DNA of 64,000 nt from Lactobacillus sp. S2-2 (lineage in GTDB: Bacteria > Bacillota > Bacilli > Lactobacillales > Lactobacillaceae), in NCBI RefSeq assembly GCF_021698855.1, contig NZ_WWFA01000011.1, forward strand, positions 124,001 through 188,000, in the 5' to 3' direction. The notes under the pieces are model-generated. The model saw nothing but the letters and a program-made list of their open reading frames with translations. It made no database searches and had not been told where the DNA came from. This document shows, one piece after another, positions 25,664 to 37,547 of this stretch. The stretch's first letter is position 1. Every line of letters begins with the position of its first letter. The position numbers and the translations under genes are program-made.

Positions 25664-26905
25664 ATGAGTTTGGATTATAGAAGTGCAGATACAAAATTAT
25701 GGGAAGCAATTGATAACGAAAAAGTTCGTCAAGAAAACACGATAGAATTAATTGCTTCAGAAAATATTGTTTCAGAAGCTGTTAGAAATGCTCAGGGTTC
25801 TATTTTAACTAACAAATATGCTGAAGGTTATCCTGGAAAACGATATTATGGTGGATGTCAGTATATAGATGTCATCGAATCAATTGCAATTGATCGTGCA
25901 AAAGAATTATTTCATGCTGAATATGTTAATGTACAACCACATTCCGGATCACAAGCCAATCAAGCAGCCTATGCTAGCTTTTTGAAACCAGGTGATCGTA
26001 TTTTGGGGATGGATTTAAATGCAGGTGGTCACTTAACTCATGGTGCTAAAGTTAACTTTTCAGGTAAATTATATGAATCGTATTCATATGGATTAAATCA
26101 CGAAACTGAAAAATTAGATTATGATGAAATTTTAAAAATGGCAAAAGAAATTAAGCCTAAAATGATCGTTGCAGGAGCATCTGCTTATAGCCAAATTATT
26201 GATTGGAATAAATTTAGAGATATTGCTGATGAAATTGGTGCATATTTAATGGTTGATATGGCTCATATTGCTGGATTAGTTGCTACAGGATTACACCCAA
26301 GTCCTATTGGAATTGCTGATGTAGTTACAACAACTACACATAAAACTTTAAGAGGCCCTCGTGGTGGAATGATTTTATCACAAGAAAAATATGGTAAAAA
26401 AATCAATTCTGCTTTATTTCCTGGAACTCAAGGTGGACCTTTAGAACATGTTATTGCTGGAAAAGCAGCAATGTTCTTTGAAGATCTACAACCTGAATTT
26501 AAAGAATATAGTAAACAAGTTCTTAAAAATGCAACTGCAATGGCCGATACATTTGAAAAATCAGGATATATAAGAGTTGTTTCAGGTGGTACTGAAAATC
26601 ATTTATTAACTATTGATTTAACAAAAACTGAATTAAATGGAAAAGAAGCACAAAATTTATTAGATTCAGTTATGATTACAACTAATAAAGAAGCTCTGCC
26701 AAATGAAAAATTAAGTCCAATGGTTACAAGTGGATTAAGAATAGGTACACCAGCAATTACATCACGCGGATTTGATGAAGAAGATAGTATCAAAGTTGCA
26801 GAATTAATTATTGAAACTATAAAAAATCATAATAATTCTGATGTGTTAGAAAATATTAAAAAAGAAGTAAAAGAATTATGTGATAAAAGACCTATAAAAA
26901 GATAA
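25664..26905 (+). CDS. glyA: Serine hydroxymethyltransferase
   Basis: PLP enzyme of 413 aa that converts serine and tetrahydrofolate to glycine and methylene-THF, the main one-carbon source. The PLP lysine is near residue 227 in [14 protein letters not shown]; other signatures are [16 protein letters not shown] and [14 protein letters not shown] 25664 has AAGGAG nine bases upstream; the frame extends to a TTG at 25646 that lies before the SD sequence. No riboswitch is visible upstream. Confidence 0.97.
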   Translation: MSLDYRSADTKLWEAIDNEKVRQENTIELIASENIVSEAVRNAQGSILTNKYAEGYPGKRYYGGCQYIDVIESIAIDRAKELFHAEYVNVQPHSGSQANQAAYASFLKPGDRILGMDLNAGGHLTHGAKVNFSGKLYESYSYGLNHETEKLDYDEILKMAKEIKPKMIVAGASAYSQIIDWNKFRDIADEIGAYLMVDMAHIAGLVATGLHPSPIGIADVVTTTTHKTLRGPRGGMILSQEKYGKKINSALFPGTQGGPLEHVIAGKAAMFFEDLQPEFKEYSKQVLKNATAMADTFEKSGYIRVVSGGTENHLLTIDLTKTELNGKEAQNLLDSVMITTNKEALPNEKLSPMVTSGLRIGTPAITSRGFDEEDSIKVAELIIETIKNHNNSDVLENIKKEVKELCDKRPIKR

Positions 26906-26934
26906 TTAATCAATCTCTCGAAATATGTTATAAT
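26906..26934 (+). promoter_or_regulatory. Candidate promoter of upp
   Basis: TTAATC (26906-26911), 17-base spacer, TATAAT (26929-26934), about 15 bases before the GGGAGAG SD region of upp. Confidence 0.5.
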
Positions 26935-26963
26935 GGATAAAAAATATAGGGAGAGTGACTTGA

Positions 26964-27590
26964 ATGGGCGAACTTCATATAATGAATCATCCATTAATTC
27001 AACATAAATTAACAATTGTAAGAGATGAAAATTGTGGTACAAGAGAATTTAGGGAAGTTGTCAATGAAATTGCTAATTTGATGGCTTTTGAATTTTCACG
27101 TGATATGCCACTTGAGGAAGTTGATGTTAAAACTCCTGAAGGAATTGCCCATGCAAAACAATTAGCTGGTAAGAAGCTAGCAGTTGTTCCTATTTTAAGA
27201 GCTGGAATTGGAATGGTTGATGGAATTTTAGATTTGATTCCTACTGCTAAAGTTGGCCATATTGGAATGTATCGTGATGAAGAAACACTTGAACCACATG
27301 AATATTTCGCTAAATTACCATCAGATATTGATCAAAGACAAGTTTTTGTTGTAGATCCAATGTTAGCTACTGGTGGTTCTGCTATTATGGCGATTGATGC
27401 ATTGAAAAAACGTGGTGCAAAAAATATTAAGTTTGTTTGTTTAGTTTCTGCTCCTGAAGGTGTAAAAGCACTTCAAGAAGCTCATCCAGATGTTGATATT
27501 TATGCTGCTGCATTAGATGAAAAATTAGAAAATGGATATATTGTTCCTGGTCTTGGTGATGCAGGGGATAGATTATTCGGAACTAAATAA
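26964..27590 (+). CDS. upp: Uracil phosphoribosyltransferase
   Basis: Pyrimidine salvage enzyme of 208 aa that makes UMP from uracil and PRPP. The PRPP-binding loop is [12 protein letters not shown], and the uracil-binding C-terminus contains [16 protein letters not shown]. The start at ATG 26964 ([16 protein letters not shown]) matches the family, with GGGAGAG upstream. It has its own promoter and a strong terminator, and separates glyA from the ATP synthase operon as in many lactobacilli. Confidence 0.97.
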   Translation: MGELHIMNHPLIQHKLTIVRDENCGTREFREVVNEIANLMAFEFSRDMPLEEVDVKTPEGIAHAKQLAGKKLAVVPILRAGIGMVDGILDLIPTAKVGHIGMYRDEETLEPHEYFAKLPSDIDQRQVFVVDPMLATGGSAIMAIDALKKRGAKNIKFVCLVSAPEGVKALQEAHPDVDIYAAALDEKLENGYIVPGLGDAGDRLFGTK

Positions 27591-27625
27591 AAAGAGAAAC
27601 GTTAAAAACGTTTCTCTTTTTATTT
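27589..27625 (+). terminator. Terminator of upp
   Basis: AAAAAGAGAAACGTT-AAA-AACGTTTCTCTTTTT, directly after the stop codon. Confidence 0.9.
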
Positions 27626-27645
27626 TTTGTGCAATGAACATTTTA

Positions 27646-27674
27646 AAAGTTTTTGACAAAAATGCTGCTACAAT
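27646..27674 (+). promoter_or_regulatory. Candidate promoter of the ATP synthase operon
   Basis: An extended -10, TGCTACAAT (27666-27674), lies about 190 bases before atpB. A TTGACA at 27653 is too close to be its -35; AAAGTT stands at the right distance but matches poorly. A second TATAAT occurs at 27705-27710. The start point is therefore uncertain and the leader is probably 150-180 nt. Confidence 0.4.
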
Positions 27675-27797
27675 GGGAAGTATAGCGTTTTCATAAATAA
27701 AATTTATAATAAAATTGTTTTGAATTTTACATGTAATGGTGGTATAGTTTTGAGTGTTTACAAGGGATATATATTGATTCTAGTTTTGTAGACATAA

Positions 27798-27845
27798 TCG
27801 CAATTATTAAGGTTGGTATTGAAATTGTGAACATAATAATTGCGA
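27798..27845 (+). promoter_or_regulatory. Stem-loop in the atp operon leader next to the atpB SD sequence
   Basis: A perfect 11-bp inverted repeat, TCGCAATTATT (27798-27808) and AATAATTGCGA (27835-27845), encloses 26 bases and ends two bases before the SD region GAGAGGTG of atpB. It has no T-run, so it is not a terminator. It may affect translation or mRNA stability. Confidence 0.55.
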
Positions 27846-27862
27846 AAGAGAGGTGATAATTT

Positions 27863-28576
27863 GTGGATGAAGCAAAGAGCACCTTTGAATTTCTTGGATT
27901 AACCTTTAATACAGCAAATATTATTTCTGGTTTAATCGTTTTTGCAATCTTGATTGGTCTAGTTTTCTTCTTATCTAGAAGTATAACTTTACGACCTGGA
28001 AAGAAACAAAATATTTTGGAATGGTTAGTTGATTTTACTAATGGATTAGTAAAAGTTTCTATTCCTGGAAAAGAAAGCAAAGGTTACGGTCTTTGGGCCT
28101 TCACGCTATTTTGTTTTATATTTATAGCTAACATGTTAGGGCTTTTCGCTCACATCGAAGTAAATGGAATTACATATGTTAAGTCTCCAACGGCTGATCC
28201 TGTTATTCCAATGACTTTTGCTTTGATTACACTTGTATTGGCTCAATATTCTGGTATAAAGCGTATGGGATATAAAGAACATTTTAAAGGTTATTTAAAG
28301 CCTGTACCTTTCTTCTTACCAATTAATATTTTTGAAGAGTTAACAAATTTCTTAACTCTTGGAATTCGTTTATTTGGTAATATTTTTGCCGGTGAAATGC
28401 TTGCAGGCTTAATTGCTAATATGGCATTTTCCGGCGGTGTATTAACATTTATTGTTGCTGCACCAATTGAAATGTTTTGGCAAGGATTTTCAATTTTCAT
28501 TGGAAGTATCCAAGCCTACGTATTTGTAACATTATCATCTGTTTATGTTTCTCAAAAAATTTATGAAGAGGAATAA
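27863..28576 (+). CDS. atpB: F-type ATP synthase subunit a
   Basis: Membrane subunit of 237 aa with five or six helices that forms the proton half-channels against the c-ring. The essential Arg lies in LGIRLFGNIFAGEML and the conserved end is SIQAYVFVTLSSVYVSQ. It starts with GTG at 27863 after GAGAGGTGAT. It is first in the atpBEFHAGDC operon, whose order is canonical for Firmicutes without an atpI upstream. Confidence 0.95.
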   Translation: MDEAKSTFEFLGLTFNTANIISGLIVFAILIGLVFFLSRSITLRPGKKQNILEWLVDFTNGLVKVSIPGKESKGYGLWAFTLFCFIFIANMLGLFAHIEVNGITYVKSPTADPVIPMTFALITLVLAQYSGIKRMGYKEHFKGYLKPVPFFLPINIFEELTNFLTLGIRLFGNIFAGEMLAGLIANMAFSGGVLTFIVAAPIEMFWQGFSIFIGSIQAYVFVTLSSVYVSQKIYEEE

Positions 28577-28592
28577 TTTATATAATTATTAG

Positions 28593-28817
<225 letters not shown>

Positions 28818-28851
28818 TTAACTTAATAATTAATGAAGGAGGTGTCAATAG

Positions 28852-29361
28852 ATGTTTACACACTTGATTGTTGGATCCGCACAGGGTTTTAACGTTGGTG
28901 ATGCAGTGTTTTTTGCTCTTTGTTTCTTAATTTTAATGGCTATTATTGGGAAAATTGCATGGGATCCAATTACAAAAATGTTGGAAGAACGTGCAAATAA
29001 AATTTCTAATGATATTGATTCTGCTGAAGATTCAAGAAATAAGGCTGAAAAGCTAGCTAAAGAACGTCAAGATGCTTTAAATAATTCTCATGCAGAAGCA
29101 AGTGAAATTGTTTCTAAAGCTACTCAAGACGGTAAAGAACGTAGAGAAAACATTATTTCTGATGCTAAAAGTGATGCAAGTCTTTTAAAAGAAAATGCTC
29201 AAAAAGATATCGAGCAAGAACGAAAAGATGCACTTGCTAGCACTAAAAATGATGTAGCTGATTTATCTATTGAAATTGCTTCCAAAATTATTAAAAAGGA
29301 ATTAAGTGCTGAAGATCAAAAAACTTTGATTGATTCTTATATTAAAGGATTAGGTGATTAA
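28852..29361 (+). CDS. atpF: F-type ATP synthase subunit b
   Basis: Peripheral stalk subunit of 169 aa: one N-terminal helix (about residues 15-35) and then a long charged coiled coil rich in Lys, Glu and Ala, ending in DQKTLIDSYIKGLGD. It anchors F1 through the delta subunit. The start follows AAGGAGGTG, and its stop is one base before the atpH start. Confidence 0.95.
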   Translation: MFTHLIVGSAQGFNVGDAVFFALCFLILMAIIGKIAWDPITKMLEERANKISNDIDSAEDSRNKAEKLAKERQDALNNSHAEASEIVSKATQDGKERRENIISDAKSDASLLKENAQKDIEQERKDALASTKNDVADLSIEIASKIIKKELSAEDQKTLIDSYIKGLGD

Positions 29362-29362
29362 T

Positions 29363-29908
29363 ATGGCATTAGACAAAATTACTGCATCAAAAAGATATGC
29401 AAGTGCTTTGTTTTCTGTTTTACAGTCTAATAATCAATTAGAAGATGGTATTGCAGAGTTAAAAGAAGTAAGAAATATCATTACTGATAATCCAACTTTT
29501 ATTACTGCCTTATCAACTGTAACTTTAACTGAATCTCAAAAGCATGAATTACTTAATAATTTGCTTGATAATATTTCTTCGGAATATGTTAAACGATGCA
29601 TTGAAATGGTCTATGAATATGGGCGAATCAATGATATGGTTGCAATTATAGATGAAGTTAGTGAATTAAATAATAAAAATAATGGAATTGTCCAAGCAGA
29701 AGCTGTTACAGCAATTGCATTAGACGATGACCAAATTGAAAAATTAAAAGCTTCATTTGCTAAGCGAATCGGAGCTAACACAGTTGAATTAACTACTAAA
29801 ATTGATGAAAATATCATCGGTGGTGTGGTAATGAATTCTGCAAACTTTATTTATGATGGAAGTATCCGCACAAAGATTAATCGTGTTAGACAACTCTTAT
29901 CAAAATAA
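29363..29908 (+). CDS. atpH: F-type ATP synthase subunit delta
   Basis: Stalk subunit of 181 aa (OSCP-like): an N-terminal helical bundle starting TASKRYASALFSV and the C-terminal IIGGVVMNSANFIYDGSIRTK motif that is diagnostic for the family. ATG 29363 lies within the atpF/atpH junction; the frame could extend to GTG 29354 but the SD-like AGGTGA fits 29363 better. Confidence 0.95.
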   Translation: MALDKITASKRYASALFSVLQSNNQLEDGIAELKEVRNIITDNPTFITALSTVTLTESQKHELLNNLLDNISSEYVKRCIEMVYEYGRINDMVAIIDEVSELNNKNNGIVQAEAVTAIALDDDQIEKLKASFAKRIGANTVELTTKIDENIIGGVVMNSANFIYDGSIRTKINRVRQLLSK

Positions 29909-29924
29909 TAATATCTAAGACTAA

Positions 29925-31475
<1,551 letters not shown>

Positions 31476-31497
31476 ACTTGAAGGATGGTGAAACATA

Positions 31498-32418
31498 ATG
31501 GCTGAATCAATTAACGATATTAAACATCGAATTAGTTCAACAAAGAAAACCCGTCAGATTACACAAGCAATGGAAATGGTTTCAACTGTTAAGTTAAACC
31601 AAATTCAAAGACATTCTATTACTTATAATAAGTATGTTTCTCGTGTTAAATCTGTTGTTATGCATTTAGCGCAGTCTCACATGTTAGATGGATATAATTC
31701 TTCAAGTAATGATAATTCTAGTGAAAAATCATCAAAAACAGCTTATTTAGTAATAACTTCAGATCGAGGAATGGTTGGAAGTTACAATAGTAATGTCCTT
31801 CGTGAAACTAATAAATTTATAAGTGAACATTCAAAAGATTCTAATGATTATATGGTTATCTCTATTGGTAACAATGGTTCCGAATTTTTCAAAAAAAGAG
31901 GAACTAATGTAATTTATGAAAATAATGGAATCTCTGATGTTCCTACTTTTAACGAAGTTAAAGATATTGTTAAAAACATAACTTCTATGTTTAATGATGG
32001 TATTTTTAGTGAATTATATGTTTGTTATAGTCATTTCGTTAATCGAGTTTCATCTGAATTTAGATCTGAAAAATTACTTCCAATGGATAAAAACTCAATT
32101 CAAGAATCAATAGATGAAAATCAAGCTGGTTCTGAAGTTGAAGTTAAACCATTGAGTGCAGATTATGATGTTGAACCTTCTGAAGAAGAAGTTTTAAATG
32201 TTGTTTTACCTCAATATGCTGAAAGTTTAGTTTATGGTGCAATTTTAGATGCAAAAACATCTGAGCATGCATCAAGCTCAACTGCAATGAAGTCTGCTAC
32301 TGATAATGCTGGTGATTTAATTTCTGGATTGGAATTGAAGTTTAATCGTGCAAGACAGGCTGCGATCACGACTGAAATTACTGAAATTACAGGTGGTCAA
32401 GAAGCATTAGGTCAATAA
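31498..32418 (+). CDS. atpG: F-type ATP synthase subunit gamma
   Basis: Rotor shaft of 306 aa. Conserved N-terminus INDIKHRISSTKKTRQITQAMEMV and C-terminus SSTAMKSATDNAGDLISGL plus ARQAAITTEITEI form the central coiled coil. A Ser-rich insertion (NSSSNDNSSEKSSK, about residues 66-80) lies where lactobacillary gammas vary. SD sequence AAGGATGGTG. Confidence 0.96.
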   Translation: MAESINDIKHRISSTKKTRQITQAMEMVSTVKLNQIQRHSITYNKYVSRVKSVVMHLAQSHMLDGYNSSSNDNSSEKSSKTAYLVITSDRGMVGSYNSNVLRETNKFISEHSKDSNDYMVISIGNNGSEFFKKRGTNVIYENNGISDVPTFNEVKDIVKNITSMFNDGIFSELYVCYSHFVNRVSSEFRSEKLLPMDKNSIQESIDENQAGSEVEVKPLSADYDVEPSEEEVLNVVLPQYAESLVYGAILDAKTSEHASSSTAMKSATDNAGDLISGLELKFNRARQAAITTEITEITGGQEALGQ

Positions 32419-32421
32419 TAA

Positions 32422-33849
<1,428 letters not shown>

Positions 33850-33862
33850 GGAGGGGATCTAA

Positions 33863-34285
33863 TTGGCTGACAATAAGTCATTAACCGTTAGTATCGTTAC
33901 TCCTGATGGTGAGGCATATAACAGTGATCAAACCAATTTGGTTATAGTACAAACTTTAGAAGGAGACATTGGTATAATGCATGATCATGTACCTTTGATT
34001 GCTTCTTTAAAAATTGGTGAAGCAATTGTTAAATTTGATGATGATAAAAAAGATGAAATTACTGTAAATGGTGGTTTTGCTGAATTTTCAAATAATATTT
34101 TAACAATTGTTGCTGATAGTGCTGAGAATAAAGGCGATATTGATATTAATAGAGCTGATAGTGCAAGAGAAAGAGCCGAAAAGAAAATTCAATTGGCTAA
34201 AGAAAATAATGATACAGACACTTTGAAGCGTGCTCAAGTTTCGTTGAGAAGAGCTTTAAATAGAATTAACGTATCTAAGCATTAA
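33863..34285 (+). CDS. atpC: F-type ATP synthase subunit epsilon
   Basis: Regulatory rotor subunit of 140 aa: an N-terminal beta sandwich (SIVTPDGEAY, EGDIGIMHDHVPLI, NGGFAEF) and a C-terminal helix pair (RADSARERAEKKIQLAKE). It starts with TTG at 33863 after AAGGAGGGG. It closes the atp operon and is followed by a terminator. Confidence 0.95.
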   Translation: MADNKSLTVSIVTPDGEAYNSDQTNLVIVQTLEGDIGIMHDHVPLIASLKIGEAIVKFDDDKKDEITVNGGFAEFSNNILTIVADSAENKGDIDINRADSARERAEKKIQLAKENNDTDTLKRAQVSLRRALNRINVSKH

Positions 34286-34313
34286 AAAAAGATCTTTTTA
34301 GATCTTTTTTTTT
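34284..34313 (+). terminator. Terminator of the atp operon
   Basis: AAAAGATC-TTTTTA-GATCTTTT with a long T-run directly after atpC. Confidence 0.88.
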
Positions 34314-34387
34314 ATCCTTAAAAATTACATCAAACGACAATTATAGCTATTTATGATAAGATAGTGACTAGAGAAAGAAGGGAAATA

Positions 34388-34618
34388 ATGGACACGATTG
34401 GTATACAAGCACTTATTAATATTATTACTCAATTATTTTTTATTTTAATATCTTTTTGGAGTATACAAGGAATTCATTTTGAAAGATTTTTACCAATTAG
34501 GGAACAACAAGGGAAAGTATTAATTGTTTTGTCTTCAATTGCAATTGGTTATTTATGTGCATCTTTTTTCCTTTCTTTTATTGATAATATAAAAAATTTA
34601 ACTTTTTTGATAAATTAA
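34388..34618 (+). CDS. DUF1146 (YwzB-like) membrane protein
   Basis: Small protein of 76 aa with two hydrophobic helices around the polar stretch FERFLPIREQQGKVL, which is the hallmark of DUF1146/YwzB. Its role is unknown; it almost always lies between the atp operon and murA in lactobacilli. ATG 34388 has GAAGGGA upstream. The frame could run back to 34364, but that would include the SD sequence. Confidence 0.82.
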   Translation: MDTIGIQALINIITQLFFILISFWSIQGIHFERFLPIREQQGKVLIVLSSIAIGYLCASFFLSFIDNIKNLTFLIN

Positions 34619-34640
34619 AACAATAAATGGAGATAATTAA

Positions 34641-35906
34641 ATGGATCAAATTGTTATAAATGATTCTAGTCATTTAAAGGGACAAGTTAAAATAGAAGGA
34701 TCAAAAAATGCGGTTTTACCGATTTTGGCTGCAACTATTCTAGCTAGTAATGATCAATCCGTAATTACAAATGTTCCTTTACTTTCAGATTTTTACATTA
34801 TGAAAAGTGTTTTAGAAAGTCTTAATTTAAAAACTCAATTAAATGAATCAAAAAATGAAATTGTAGTAGATGCAACTGGTGAATTAACACACGAAGCTCC
34901 TTTTGAATTAGTTACAAAAATGAGAGCATCAATTGTAGTTATGGGACCATTAGTTGCTAGAACTGGATATGCAAAGATATCTTTACCTGGTGGATGTGCT
35001 ATTGGTGAAAGACCAATTGATTTACATTTAAAAGGTCTAGAAAAATTAGGTGTAAAAATTGAAGATCACGGAGACTTTATTGAAGCTTTTGCTAAAAATG
35101 GATTGATTGGTAATAATATTAATTTAGATTTTCCTAGTGTTGGAGCAACCCAGAATATTTTAATGGCAGCAACCTTAGCAGATGGAATAACTGTAATAAG
35201 TAATGCTGCTAAAGAGCCTGAAATTATTGATTTAATTAATTTTTTAAATAAAATGGGAGCAAAAATAATAGGTAAAGGTACTTCTACATTAACAATTACT
35301 GGAGTTAGTAGTTTACTAGGAGTTACTCATAACGTAGTTCAAGATCGTATTGAAGCCGGAACTTTTATGGTAGCCGGTGCAATAGGAAATAATGATATTA
35401 AAATTTTAGATGCAATTAAAGAACATAATGAACCTTTAATTGACGTTCTTATTAAAATGGGGGCTTCAGTTAGTTTTGAAGAAGACGGAATTAGAGTTAA
35501 AGGTAATTATGAACTTAAATCAATTAATGTAGAAACTGAACCCTATCCTGGATTTCCAACTGATATGCAATCTCAAGTTACTGTCTTACAGGCACTTTCT
35601 GATGGTCAAAGTCAAATGAAAGAAAATGTATTTGAAAATAGATTTATGCATATGCAAGAATTGAATAAAATGGGAGTTAATTTTAGGCAAGAAGGAAATA
35701 CAATTAAAATTAATGGTTCGACACATCTAAAAGGAGCTGAAGTCGATGCCACTGATTTAAGAGCAGCAGCATCTTTAATTATTGCTGGATTAAATGCATC
35801 TGGTAAAACAGTAGTAAATAATTTAAAATATTTGGATCGAGGATATTTCAAGTTTCACAAAAAATTAAGTGATTTAGGTGCTAATATACAAAGAATTTCT
35901 AAATAA
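34641..35906 (+). CDS. murA: UDP-N-acetylglucosamine 1-carboxyvinyltransferase
   Basis: Cytosolic enzyme of 421 aa that adds enolpyruvate to UDP-GlcNAc, the committed step of peptidoglycan synthesis. The catalytic Cys, target of fosfomycin, is Cys119 in PGGCAIGERPIDLHLKGLE; the Lys of SKNAVLP near residue 22 binds substrate. Lactobacilli usually carry two MurA copies; this position after the atp operon is the usual place of one. SD sequence GGAGAT. Confidence 0.96.
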   Translation: MDQIVINDSSHLKGQVKIEGSKNAVLPILAATILASNDQSVITNVPLLSDFYIMKSVLESLNLKTQLNESKNEIVVDATGELTHEAPFELVTKMRASIVVMGPLVARTGYAKISLPGGCAIGERPIDLHLKGLEKLGVKIEDHGDFIEAFAKNGLIGNNINLDFPSVGATQNILMAATLADGITVISNAAKEPEIIDLINFLNKMGAKIIGKGTSTLTITGVSSLLGVTHNVVQDRIEAGTFMVAGAIGNNDIKILDAIKEHNEPLIDVLIKMGASVSFEEDGIRVKGNYELKSINVETEPYPGFPTDMQSQVTVLQALSDGQSQMKENVFENRFMHMQELNKMGVNFRQEGNTIKINGSTHLKGAEVDATDLRAAASLIIAGLNASGKTVVNNLKYLDRGYFKFHKKLSDLGANIQRISK

Positions 35907-35948
35907 TAAAAAATTAATTTATAAAAAAGAATTTTTTAAAATTTATTA

Positions 35949-35957
35949 TGATATAAT
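35949..35957 (+). promoter_or_regulatory. Extended -10 of the mbl-like gene
   Basis: TGATATAAT at 35949-35957, an extended -10 about 30 bases before the start codon. No good -35 is needed or seen. Confidence 0.5.
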
Positions 35958-35988
35958 CATCTAGATAATTGTCATTAGGAGGATTAAA

Positions 35989-37002
35989 ATGGCACAAGAT
36001 ATTGGAATTGATTTAGGAACAGCTAATGTATTAATTTATGTTGCAGGAAAAGGAATCGTTTTAAATGAACCCTCAGTTGTAGCAATTGATACAAGAACAA
36101 ATAAAGTGCTTTCAGTAGGATCTGAAGCTTATCGTATGGTTGGTAGGACCCCAAGTAATATTAAAGCAATAAGACCATTAAAAAATGGTGTAATTTCTGA
36201 TTTTGATATTACTGAAGAAATGTTATCTTACTTTATTAATAAGTTAAATGTAAAAGGTTTTTTATCTAAGCCTCAAATTATGATTTGTGCTCCAACTAAC
36301 GTTACAAATATTGAAAGAAAAGCAATTATTCAAGCAGCTGAAAAATCAGGTGGTGGGAAAGTATTTCTAGAAGAAGAACCTAAGATAGCCGCAATTGGTG
36401 CAGGAATGGATATTTTTAAGCCAAATGGAAATATGGTTATCGATATGGGTGGTGGTACTTCTGATATTGCTGTCTTATCATTAGGTGATATTGTTGCAAG
36501 TAAATCTATTCGAGTAGCTGGAGATCGTATGAATTCAGAAATTACTAATTACATCAAACAAAAACATAATTTAGTAATTGGAAACCATACTGCTGAAAAT
36601 ATTAAAATGAGTATTGGTAGTGCCAAAATAGATACTGAAAATAATGAGTCAATGTCTGTAAGAGGAAGAAATGCAGTTACTGGAATGCCAATGGAAGTTA
36701 CGGTTGATAGTAACAGTATTGCTGAAGCATTAAATGACACAGTTCAAGCAATTATTAGTGGAGCAAAAGAAGTTCTTGAAATGGTACCACCTGAAATTGC
36801 GGCAGATGTTGTTGATCGTGGAATAATGCTTACTGGTGGTGGAGCATTATTAAAAAATATCGATGAAGTTATTTCTGATGCTTTAACAGTACCAGTATTT
36901 ATTTCAGAAAATCCATTAGATAATGTTGCTAAAGGTGCAGGAACATTGCTTGAAAGAATCAGTGCTGATGGTAAAAAGAAAAGCTTTTTTAGTAGAAAAT
37001 AA
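35989..37002 (+). CDS. MreB/Mbl-type actin-like cell shape protein (first copy)
   Basis: Actin homologue of 337 aa. Phosphate 1 motif [15 protein letters not shown], phosphate 2 motif VIDMGGGTSDIAV and the adenosine motif ILTGGG-like [11 protein letters not shown] are intact. It forms membrane-bound filaments that guide lateral wall synthesis. Its position after murA corresponds to mbl of Bacillus, while a second copy sits in the mreBCD operon at 53 kb. It has a Lys-rich end (KKKSFFSRK). It is followed 12 bases later by yidD. Confidence 0.92.
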   Translation: MAQDIGIDLGTANVLIYVAGKGIVLNEPSVVAIDTRTNKVLSVGSEAYRMVGRTPSNIKAIRPLKNGVISDFDITEEMLSYFINKLNVKGFLSKPQIMICAPTNVTNIERKAIIQAAEKSGGGKVFLEEEPKIAAIGAGMDIFKPNGNMVIDMGGGTSDIAVLSLGDIVASKSIRVAGDRMNSEITNYIKQKHNLVIGNHTAENIKMSIGSAKIDTENNESMSVRGRNAVTGMPMEVTVDSNSIAEALNDTVQAIISGAKEVLEMVPPEIAADVVDRGIMLTGGGALLKNIDEVISDALTVPVFISENPLDNVAKGAGTLLERISADGKKKSFFSRK

Positions 37003-37014
37003 GTTTGATATTAT

Positions 37015-37278
37015 ATGATAACCTTAGTTAGATTTTATCAAAAATATATTTCTCCGGTGTTTCCTCCAAGTTGTAGATATTATCCGACATGTTCAAATTA
37101 TATGTTGGATGCTTTAAAGATTCATGGTGTTTTTAAAGGAACCATTATGGGAATTTTTAGAATATTAAGATGTAATCCATTTCAAAAAGGTGGATATGAT
37201 CCCGTACCAAAAAAATTCTCGATTAAAAGAAATACTAAAGCACGTAATGATTATCGTAAGTCAATGAAATTAAAATAG
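37015..37278 (+). CDS. yidD: Membrane protein insertion efficiency factor YidD
   Basis: Small basic protein of 87 aa in the YidD family (DUF37). The Cys-rich [15 protein letters not shown] and the [15 protein letters not shown] motif are diagnostic. It assists YidC-type membrane protein insertion. The SD sequence is weak (AAGTTTGATAT), suggesting coupling with the upstream actin gene. A terminator follows. Confidence 0.93.
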   Translation: MITLVRFYQKYISPVFPPSCRYYPTCSNYMLDALKIHGVFKGTIMGIFRILRCNPFQKGGYDPVPKKFSIKRNTKARNDYRKSMKLK

Positions 37279-37303
37279 TCGATATTCATCGACTATTTTT
37301 ATA
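37277..37303 (+). terminator. Terminator after yidD
   Basis: ATAGTCGAT-ATTC-ATCGACTAT followed by TTTTT; it overlaps the yidD stop. Confidence 0.8.
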
Positions 37304-37316
37304 TAAGGAGTAATTT

Positions 37317-37529
37317 ATGTCAAAAAAAGAAAAACAAATTAATGTAGAAATTATTGATGAAAAAAACTCGATAAAGAATGTCCAAATTAATAAAGAAATA
37401 GTTGGTTCAATTATTAATGAAAATGATAAATTTATTGCAAAAATTAATGATGATTTGAATTATACTTTTAAAAATGAGTCTGATGCGTTGGAACAAATTA
37501 TAAAAGAATATAATCTTCACCAAAATTAA
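37317..37529 (+). CDS. DUF2969 family protein
   Basis: Small cytoplasmic protein of 70 aa with the DUF2969 pattern NVEIIDEK ... IVGSIINENDKFIAKI, mostly beta strands. It is known only from Lactobacillales, typically before rodA, and its function is unknown. ATG 37317 has AAGGAG upstream. It lies 18 bases before rodA and probably shares its transcript. Confidence 0.82.
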   Translation: MSKKEKQINVEIIDEKNSIKNVQINKEIVGSIINENDKFIAKINDDLNYTFKNESDALEQIIKEYNLHQN

Positions 37530-37547
37530 AAAAAGGAGTCAATTAAT

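Noticed and set aside
35989-37002. Misassembly duplicate of mreB at 53 kb
   Set aside because: The two proteins differ throughout and sit in the two contexts expected for mbl and mreB, so they are true paralogues.
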